This document shows, piece after piece, positions 58,851 to 64,000 of a DNA stretch of 64,000 bases. The position numbers and the translations under genes were made by a program. Position 1 is the stretch's first letter; each line of letters starts with the position of its first letter. The notes below the pieces were generated by a model, which made no database searches, was not told where the DNA came from, and was given only the letters and a program-made list of their open reading frames with translations. Origin of the DNA: PALSA-600 sp037142875 (lineage in GTDB: Bacteria; Actinomycetota; Thermoleophilia; Gaiellales; Gaiellaceae); assembly GCA_037142875.1 (NCBI GenBank), contig JBAWZV010000001.1, positions 1-64,000 on the forward strand, given 5' to 3'.

Positions 58851-59578
58851 TGCCGTCAGCGCCCCTTGCCCTCATGTACCACGCGGTCCTCCCTCTGCCG
58901 GCACGGGCCGAACGGGATCTCGACCGGACGCTGATCGTCGACCCGGGTGAGCTCGCGTGGCAGCTCGACGAGCTCCGCCGCTGCGGCTACCAGACGCTGA
59001 CGCTCGATGACTACTTCGCCGCCCTCGATCAACCCGACACCGACAGCCGAGGCGTCCTGCTCACGTTCGATGACGGCTACGCGCATCTCTCCGAGACAGT
59101 CTCGCCTCTGCTGGAGGCATCCGGATTCAGCGCAGTGCTGTTCGTGCCAACGGCCTACCTCGGGGGAGGCAACAGCTGGGACAACCGCGGTCACCCGCTC
59201 CACGCCGAGCCGGTCGCAGCGGCTCTCACGCTCACGCAGATGGCGCAAGGCCCCTGGGAGATCGCCTCACACGGCGTGCGCCATGTCGATCTCCGCGCCT
59301 TGCCCCCGGAGGAGCAGGTGCGCACGTTGCGAACTGCACGCGAACGACTCGGTGAGATCACGGGTCGGCCCGTCTACGACCTGGCGTATCCGTACGGTCT
59401 CTCCGATGCGTCCGTGCGGGACGCCGCCCGCGCCGCGGGCTACCGCATGGCGTTCGCCGCCACCGCGGAGCTCACCTCCGATCGCTTCCGCCTTCCGCGC
59501 GTGGTCGTGCGAGGGCAGGAGGGGCGCAAGGCATTCCGGATCCGGATCGAACCAGGGTTCCGATCCCTGTTTGGTTAG
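58850..59578 (+). CDS. Polysaccharide deacetylase (NodB/CE4) family protein
   Basis: A 242-residue CE4-fold hydrolase. LALMYHAVLPLPARAERDLD opens the protein; LLTFDDGYAHLSETVSPLLE is motif 1 with the catalytic Asp pair; IASHGVRHVDLRAL supplies the metal histidines; and VYDLAYPYGLSDASV is motif 3. No signal peptide is evident, which suggests a cytosolic or precursor-directed role. It heads the run of genes towards the PqqD-type protein. Confidence 0.87.
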   Translation: MPSAPLALMYHAVLPLPARAERDLDRTLIVDPGELAWQLDELRRCGYQTLTLDDYFAALDQPDTDSRGVLLTFDDGYAHLSETVSPLLEASGFSAVLFVPTAYLGGGNSWDNRGHPLHAEPVAAALTLTQMAQGPWEIASHGVRHVDLRALPPEEQVRTLRTARERLGEITGRPVYDLAYPYGLSDASVRDAARAAGYRMAFAATAELTSDRFRLPRVVVRGQEGRKAFRIRIEPGFRSLFG

Positions 59579-59587
59579 CCTCCCGGC
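59576..59587 (+). promoter_or_regulatory. -10 hexamer of the GT2 gene
   Basis: TAGCCT (59576-59581), overlapping the deacetylase stop codon, then six bases to the GTG start. Confidence 0.45.
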
Positions 59588-60280
59588 GTGATGCCGCTGA
59601 TCAGCTGCGTGATTCCGGTGCGCAACGGCCAACGATTCCTGCCCGCAGCGCTCGACTCGGTACTCGCACAGGATCACAGGCCACTCGAAGTGATCGTCGT
59701 CGACGACGGGTCGACCGACGAAAGCGCCGCAATCGCAGAGCGCTACGGCGATCCGGTGCGTGTCATCCGGCAGGAGCCGCGCGGCATCGGCGCGGCACGG
59801 CAGCGCGGCGTGGAGGCATCACGCGGCACCTTCGTGAGCTTCCTCGACGCCGACGACCTCTACCGCCCGAACAAGCTTTCGGCACAGCTCGCAGAGCTCG
59901 CCGCCCACCCGGAGGCCCTCCTGTGTCTCTGTCACGCGGAGAACTTCTGGGAGCCGGGCCTGGAGGATGAGGAGCGCCTCTACCGCGCACACGGAAAGGT
60001 CACGGCGACGCACCACCCCGCCAGCATCCTTGCGCGGCGCGGTCTGTTCGATCGCTTCCCCTACCGCACGGTGCCGGACTTGATCAGCGACGACCTCGTC
60101 TGGTTGACCCGAATCCACGACGAGGGAGTTGCCCTCCGCATCCACGGCGACGTGCTGGTCGACCGTCGGATGCACGGTGCGAGCCACTCGCACACGCTCG
60201 CCGGCCTTGATGTGTACCTCGACCTGTTCAAGGAGCGCGTCAATCGCCACCGTGCCTCTGCGCGCGACGGCACGCAGTGA
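59588..60280 (+). CDS. Family 2 glycosyltransferase (GT-A)
   Basis: A 230-residue glycosyltransferase. SCVIPVRNGQRFLPAALDSV, VIVVDDGSTDESAAIAERYG and FVSFLDADDLYRPNKLSAQL contain the DDG and DAD metal/nucleotide motifs. The C-terminal part (LISDDLVWLTRIHDEGVALR) includes the usual late Asp. Substrates are unknown. GTG 59588 precedes ATG 59591. The stop overlaps the next GTG (GTGA). Confidence 0.9.
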   Translation: MMPLISCVIPVRNGQRFLPAALDSVLAQDHRPLEVIVVDDGSTDESAAIAERYGDPVRVIRQEPRGIGAARQRGVEASRGTFVSFLDADDLYRPNKLSAQLAELAAHPEALLCLCHAENFWEPGLEDEERLYRAHGKVTATHHPASILARRGLFDRFPYRTVPDLISDDLVWLTRIHDEGVALRIHGDVLVDRRMHGASHSHTLAGLDVYLDLFKERVNRHRASARDGTQ

Positions 60281-61215
60281 CCGAGCACACGATCAATCCA
60301 AGGCCGTCACAGCGAGCAGCGCTGCTCGCACAGACCCTCCGAGCTGACCTGGCCGCCGCAGAGCTCCTCCGTGCCCTGGCCGATGCCGAGGTTGATGCGA
60401 TCCTGCTGCGCGGGCCCGTGGTCGCGCGGGCTCTCTATCCGGGTGCCGAGCGCTCCTACGCAGACAGCGACGTGCTCGTCGGCGACGACCAACGCGAGGT
60501 GGTCGAGGCGACGCTCGATGGACTCGGGTACCGACGCCTGCGCCCGTCACCGTTCGAGCAGCACTGGCGCCGGTCCGTCGATCAGGCAGAGATCGACCTG
60601 CATCGCAAACTCTGGGGCTGCAACGGCCCACCCGGGCGTCTCTGGCACGCTCTGAAGAGCCATCGCGTGCCATTTCAGTTGCAGGGTGCGACGATCAGCG
60701 CCCCCGACGAACCGGCGCTCGCACTCGTGCTGGCACTGCATGCGTCCCAACACGGCACGCTGTTCTCACGTCCTCTCGGCGACCTGGAGCGCGCAGTCGA
60801 GCGCTTCGACAGCTCGTGCTGGCACAGGGCTGCCGCGCTCGCGCTCGAGGTCGGGGCGCTCCTCGCGTTCCGTCAGGGACTCTCGATGGTGCCCGCGGGG
60901 GTCACGCTGTTGCACACCCTCTCGCTTGAGCCGGCGATGAGCGTTCAGGCAGTCCTGCGCAAGCGCGGAGTCGAGGTCCCGTTCTATCTCTACGAGGGTC
61001 TCAGCGGTCGGGAGCGGCTCGCCTTCCTCCGCCTGCTGCTCGCGAGCGCCGGCGATGACGATGGGATCTCGCCGGGGCGCGGCAACGGCTCGCTGCGCGC
61101 CGTCCGGAACCTCGTTCTCAGCGCCGGAGCACGACTCCGTTGGTACGCGAAGCTTGTGCCGGCATGGCGCTCTGCTCGTGGGGAAGCCGCCTCCGTCCGC
61201 CGGAGCCGGAGCTAG
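60277..61215 (+). CDS. Nucleotidyltransferase-family protein (NTP_transf_5-like)
   Basis: A 312-residue protein. AEVDAILLRGPVVARALYPG then RSYADSDVLVGDDQREVVEA resembles the GxxxxxxxYp...R.m.DiDlLv motif of uncharacterised nucleotidyltransferase-like proteins, with one Asp of the acidic pair replaced (DSDVLV). SVDQAEIDLHRKLWG is also typical (evDlHw). Members occur in RiPP and polysaccharide clusters beside HprK-like kinases. Coupled to GT2 by a GTGA overlap. Confidence 0.75.
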   Translation: MTEHTINPRPSQRAALLAQTLRADLAAAELLRALADAEVDAILLRGPVVARALYPGAERSYADSDVLVGDDQREVVEATLDGLGYRRLRPSPFEQHWRRSVDQAEIDLHRKLWGCNGPPGRLWHALKSHRVPFQLQGATISAPDEPALALVLALHASQHGTLFSRPLGDLERAVERFDSSCWHRAAALALEVGALLAFRQGLSMVPAGVTLLHTLSLEPAMSVQAVLRKRGVEVPFYLYEGLSGRERLAFLRLLLASAGDDDGISPGRGNGSLRAVRNLVLSAGARLRWYAKLVPAWRSARGEAASVRRSRS

Positions 61216-61220
61216 GGCCG

Positions 61221-62327
61221 ATGCGTGCCATCTACTTCGTCGAGAGGTTCTGGCCGCACATCGGCGGCGTCGAGGTACTGAGCGCGCATCTGCTGCCAGC
61301 TCTCGCCGCGCGAGGAATCGAACTGACGGTCATCACGAGTCGCGACGGCGACACCCTTCCCGAACGCGAGATCGTGAACGGCATCGACGTCTGGCGCTTT
61401 CGAATGATCGACGCACTGCGCGATCGTGACCTCGATGCCATCGTCGACATCCGTAGCCGGATTACGACGCTTCGACGCGAGCTGCAGCCCGATCTCACCC
61501 ATATGGTGTTCACCGGCGCGACCACGTACTTCGCGCTCACGACGCTCGAGGCCGACCCGACGCCGACGATCCTGAGCATCCACGGCTCGTGGCCCTGGGT
61601 CCCCGACGATCCTCACTCGGTGCTTCAGAGGGCGATCCGTGCATCGAGCTGGATCACATCGTGCTCGGTCTCTGCACTCGACGACCTCTGCCAGGTCGAG
61701 CCCGACGTGCGCGAGCGCAGCTCCGTCATTCTCAACGGCCGAGACCCCGCGTCGCCACCGATCCCGCTCGTCCTTGAGCCACCGGTCGTGCTCTGCGCAG
61801 CTCGGCTGACGGCTGAGAAGGGCATCGATCTTGCCGTCGACGCGATTGCGGTCGTGCGTACGCGCTTCCCGGGAGTGCGCCTGCGGCTCGTCGGCGATGG
61901 CCCTGTGCGTGCCCAGATCGAACCGACCCTACGAGCACGCGGGCTTGCAGAGACGGTGGAGTTCGTCGGCTGGTGTTCACCGGCCGACGTTGCGACACAC
62001 ATCGACGCCGCGAGCATCGTGCTCGTTCCGTCGCGTACCGAGGGTTTTGGACTGATCGCCCTCGAGGCCATGCTCCGTGCCCGCCCGGTCGTCGCGACCG
62101 CGGTCGGCGGCCTCCCCGAGGTGCTCGGTCACGACGGCGGCGTCCTCGTGGAGCCGGAGAGCGCAGCGGCGATCGCCGAGGGCATCGTCACGCTGCTCGA
62201 CCGTCCCGAGCTCGCGCGCTCAGTCGCTCTGGCAGGCCACCGTCGAGCGCTCGACGAGTTCCCGCTCGCGCGCTGCGTGGACGCGCATGAGGCCCTTTAC
62301 CATCAACTAGTCTCAGCGCATGCTTGA
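61221..62327 (+). CDS. Family 4 glycosyltransferase (GT-B)
   Basis: A 368-residue GT-B enzyme. RAIYFVERFWPHIGGVEVLS opens the acceptor domain; ILNGRDPA is the hinge; VLCAARLTAEKGIDLAVDAI and VPSRTEGFGLIALEAMLRAR PVVATAVGG form the donor domain with the E-x7-E type motif. Substrates are unknown. It starts six bases after the nucleotidyltransferase stop. Its 3' end overlaps the PqqD-type gene by eight bases. Confidence 0.9.
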   Translation: MRAIYFVERFWPHIGGVEVLSAHLLPALAARGIELTVITSRDGDTLPEREIVNGIDVWRFRMIDALRDRDLDAIVDIRSRITTLRRELQPDLTHMVFTGATTYFALTTLEADPTPTILSIHGSWPWVPDDPHSVLQRAIRASSWITSCSVSALDDLCQVEPDVRERSSVILNGRDPASPPIPLVLEPPVVLCAARLTAEKGIDLAVDAIAVVRTRFPGVRLRLVGDGPVRAQIEPTLRARGLAETVEFVGWCSPADVATHIDAASIVLVPSRTEGFGLIALEAMLRARPVVATAVGGLPEVLGHDGGVLVEPESAAAIAEGIVTLLDRPELARSVALAGHRRALDEFPLARCVDAHEALYHQLVSAHA

Positions 62328-62769
62328 TGACAACGCTCGGTTCGAGTTCGCGGGTGACCGTGCAGCGGCGAAGGTCATCGACGGCGATGCGATCATCATC
62401 GACACCGTCTCGGGCCGCTACTACAGCCTTGAGGGTCCGGCCGAGGTCGCCTGGTCGCTGCTGGCCACCTCGGCGAGCCTCGCCGAGGTGGCCCAGGCGC
62501 TCCGCGACCGCTACGACACCACGGACGCGGATGTTCTCGGCGACGTCCGTCTGCTCACAGAGGAGCTGTTGGCGGAGAACCTGCTTCGAGTCGCTGCGCC
62601 GGGATCGGCGTCGGTGACCGCGCCTCCGCCCACCGATGCTCCGCGCGCTCCTTACTCCCGACCTGCGCTCGTCGTGTTTCGTGATCTGGAGAACATGCTC
62701 GCGTTTGATCCACCGCTGCCGCACCCCGCTGACGGCGCCGCCTGGGGCTCAGCGGGAGCGGGCGAGTAG
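62320..62769 (+). CDS. PqqD/RRE-type protein with an unusual C-terminal tail
   Basis: A 149-residue protein. Residues 1-95 form a PqqD-like winged helix (AIIIDTVSGRYYSLEGPAEV AWSLLA; LAEVAQALRDRYDTTDADVL), the fold that binds RiPP leader peptides. After a Pro/Ala linker the tail reads PYSRPALVVFRDLENMLAFD then PPLPHPADGAAWG. It contains YxxPxL, the motif lasso-type leaders use to bind their recognition element, so the tail might be a fused leader or substrate. That is inference. It overlaps the GT4 gene and precedes a second nucleotidyltransferase-like gene. Confidence 0.8.
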   Translation: MLDDNARFEFAGDRAAAKVIDGDAIIIDTVSGRYYSLEGPAEVAWSLLATSASLAEVAQALRDRYDTTDADVLGDVRLLTEELLAENLLRVAAPGSASVTAPPPTDAPRAPYSRPALVVFRDLENMLAFDPPLPHPADGAAWGSAGAGE

Positions 62770-62794
62770 CGAGCACGAGCTAGTCGTCCCGCGC

Positions 62795-63748
62795 GTGCGC
62801 CTGCACCTGCCGACCGCCTCCCAGACTCTGCTGCTGCGTGCGGCGCTGGGCACCTCCCCGGCATCGGACACCGCGTTCAACAGCTGGCTGCGCACCGTCA
62901 GCGATCCGCTCGCGGGGCTCGTTGACCCTGTAAGCGGTGACCGACGGCTACTGGCGCTCCTGTACGACTCGCTACGGAGCGAGGAGAGTGCGCTGCCGAC
63001 GACCGTGCGGTCGAGGCTCCGCGCCGCGACGGCCCACGAGGAGCTTCGGGCCGACGTGCTCGCGCAGGCCGGCGAGGAGATCGTGACCGAACTGGACATG
63101 GCGGGGATCAGCCCGACACTCGTCGGAGGTGGAGCGGTCGCCTACCGCGCCTATACCTCACCCGCTCTGCGCCATTGCGACAGCCTCGATCTGCTGGTGG
63201 CCCCCGGGCAACTCGGCGCCGCCCGCGCTGCCCTCGCATCGTTCTCGTGCAACGTCGACGGCGGTCGCCTGCTCGTTGTCCACCCGAGCGGGAGTCGGGT
63301 CACGGTTCTCGATCGGCTCTACCTCGACCCGCGGCGAGGCTGCCCTGCCGACCTCGGTCGCCGCGCATTCGCGGTCACGATCGGACGTGCCAGTGTTGGC
63401 ACGCTCAGCCCCGCCGACAGCCTCGTGGAGATGTGCGCGTCCGCGAGCTTCACCGTCGCCCCCGGCATCAGCTGGCTCGCCGACTGCGCGCTCCTGATCG
63501 CTACCGACGAGGTCGACTGGCAACAGGTGACGGAGCATGCGGCGTGTGCGCGTGCTGCGCGCGTCACGAACCGCGCACTCGAATGGCTCGCCGCGCATCT
63601 CGACGTCACGGTGCCGCGCCCTGCGCAGCGTGCACTGAGACGCACCGGCAGCCGAGAGGTCACCCGAAGAATTCTGGGAGCAGCGCGAGTCGGCAGCACT
63701 CGTCTACGACCGCGACCAGATTCTCTCCAGGACACCGGCGACGACTGA
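62795..63748 (+). CDS. Second nucleotidyltransferase-like protein
   Basis: A 317-residue protein from GTG 62795. ISPTLVGGGAVAYRAYTSPA LRHCDSLDLLVAPGQLGAAR matches the plan of the gene at 60277 (GGxxxxxxxY...R.CDSLDLLV), again with the acidic motif partly changed. VTVLDRLYLDPRRGCPADLG and a helical C-terminus follow. It may be a divergent, possibly inactive paralogue. An in-frame extension to 62636 overlaps the PqqD-type gene and is less likely. Confidence 0.7.
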   Translation: MRLHLPTASQTLLLRAALGTSPASDTAFNSWLRTVSDPLAGLVDPVSGDRRLLALLYDSLRSEESALPTTVRSRLRAATAHEELRADVLAQAGEEIVTELDMAGISPTLVGGGAVAYRAYTSPALRHCDSLDLLVAPGQLGAARAALASFSCNVDGGRLLVVHPSGSRVTVLDRLYLDPRRGCPADLGRRAFAVTIGRASVGTLSPADSLVEMCASASFTVAPGISWLADCALLIATDEVDWQQVTEHAACARAARVTNRALEWLAAHLDVTVPRPAQRALRRTGSREVTRRILGAARVGSTRLRPRPDSLQDTGDD

Positions 63749-63774
63749 GCCCCACTGGTCGACATTGCACCAAC

Positions 63775-64000
63775 TCAGATCTTCAGGTTCACCTTTCGAT
63801 ACACGAGTCGATTGCTCAGCGAGGCCCACCTTCGATCGCGATAGCGCTGGAGGAAGGCGCGTAACATGACCTGCGCTGGCGCCTTCTCAAGGAGGCGGCG
63901 GAGGCTCTCGTGCCTTGCCCAAGCCGGAAGCTTCGCATCGGCGGAGACGCTGTAGACGTTCCCGTTCCAGAGCGACGAGTAATCGCTCTGGAACGTCTGC
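63775..64000 (-). CDS. C-terminal part of a gene cut by the right edge
   Basis: The last 74 residues of a minus-strand protein are visible, reading QTFQSDYSSLWNGNVYSVSA, KLPAWARHESLRRLLEKAPA and LRAFLQRYRDRRWASLSNRL, ending VYRKVNLKI. The composition and clean frame indicate real coding. The family is not recognised from this piece. It converges on the second nucleotidyltransferase-like gene 26 bases away and probably belongs to the same cluster. Confidence 0.65.
   Translation of the reverse strand, partial: QTFQSDYSSLWNGNVYSVSADAKLPAWARHESLRRLLEKAPAQVMLRAFLQRYRDRRWASLSNRLVYRKVNLKI

Overview
The window is 64 kb of GC-rich, gene-dense bacterial chromosome. It looks actinobacterial (Actinomycetota), perhaps the Thermoleophilia/Gaiellales-Solirubrobacterales side. 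The reasons are an actinobacterial-type LexA box (CGAAC-N4-GTTCG) at lexA, a topoisomerase I ending in GRYGPY-type repeats rather than zinc fingers, a mycothiol-synthase-like double GNAT protein, many GTG starts, and many genes whose start codon sits 6-8 bases after a TAGACT/TAGGCT-like -10 hexamer (probable leaderless mRNAs). The taxonomic placement is inference from gene content only.

Layout. 0.1-7.6 kb: principal sigma factor, topA, a stand-alone 5'-3' exonuclease, a deacetylase-family protein, a decayed two-component system, rnpB, a zinc-ribbon protein and lexA with its SOS box, then tRNA-Leu. 7.7-13.4 kb: a VOC dioxygenase, secG, a receiver-only response regulator, a glycosyltransferase with a methylmalonyl-CoA mutase large subunit, a MoaD-MoaE fusion and an M50 protease. 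13.5-17.6 kb: rpsF-ssb-rpsR-rplI, a 366-bp gap holding DnaA-box-like motifs and a LexA-box-like site, then dnaB and two tandem paralogous Cys-rich small proteins. 17.6-34.2 kb: an almost complete de novo purine set (purA, D, E, B, C, S, Q, L, F, M, N, H; no purK seen). It is interrupted by a minus-strand block (PIN/AbrB toxin-antitoxin pair, GST, two VOC proteins) and by ctaG.

34.2-36.7 kb is a 2.46-kb transposable element with terminal inverted repeats and a CTAG target duplication. It is inserted exactly at the overlapping stop codons of purH and a convergent membrane-protein gene. It carries a DDE transposase interrupted by one in-frame TGA, a class-II (long variable arm) tRNA with anticodon CCA, and small zinc-ribbon/HTH proteins.

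36.7-57.8 kb: membrane protein, MFS exporter, a transsulfuration pair (cystathionine beta-synthase and cystathionine gamma-synthase/lyase) flanking a YcaQ-like glycosylase, MBL hydrolase, SDR, secreted glycoside hydrolase, methyltransferase, ABC exporter, Kup potassium transporter, secreted phosphoesterase, acetyltransferase, and tRNAs Val, Glu and Lys.

57.8-64 kb is the most system-like accessory region. A divergent HprK-like kinase gene faces a tight run of polysaccharide deacetylase, GT2, nucleotidyltransferase-like, GT4, a PqqD/RRE-type protein with an unusual YxxPxL-containing tail, and a second nucleotidyltransferase-like protein. The right edge cuts a minus-strand gene. This looks like a peptide-modification or glycoconjugate cluster of undetermined product.
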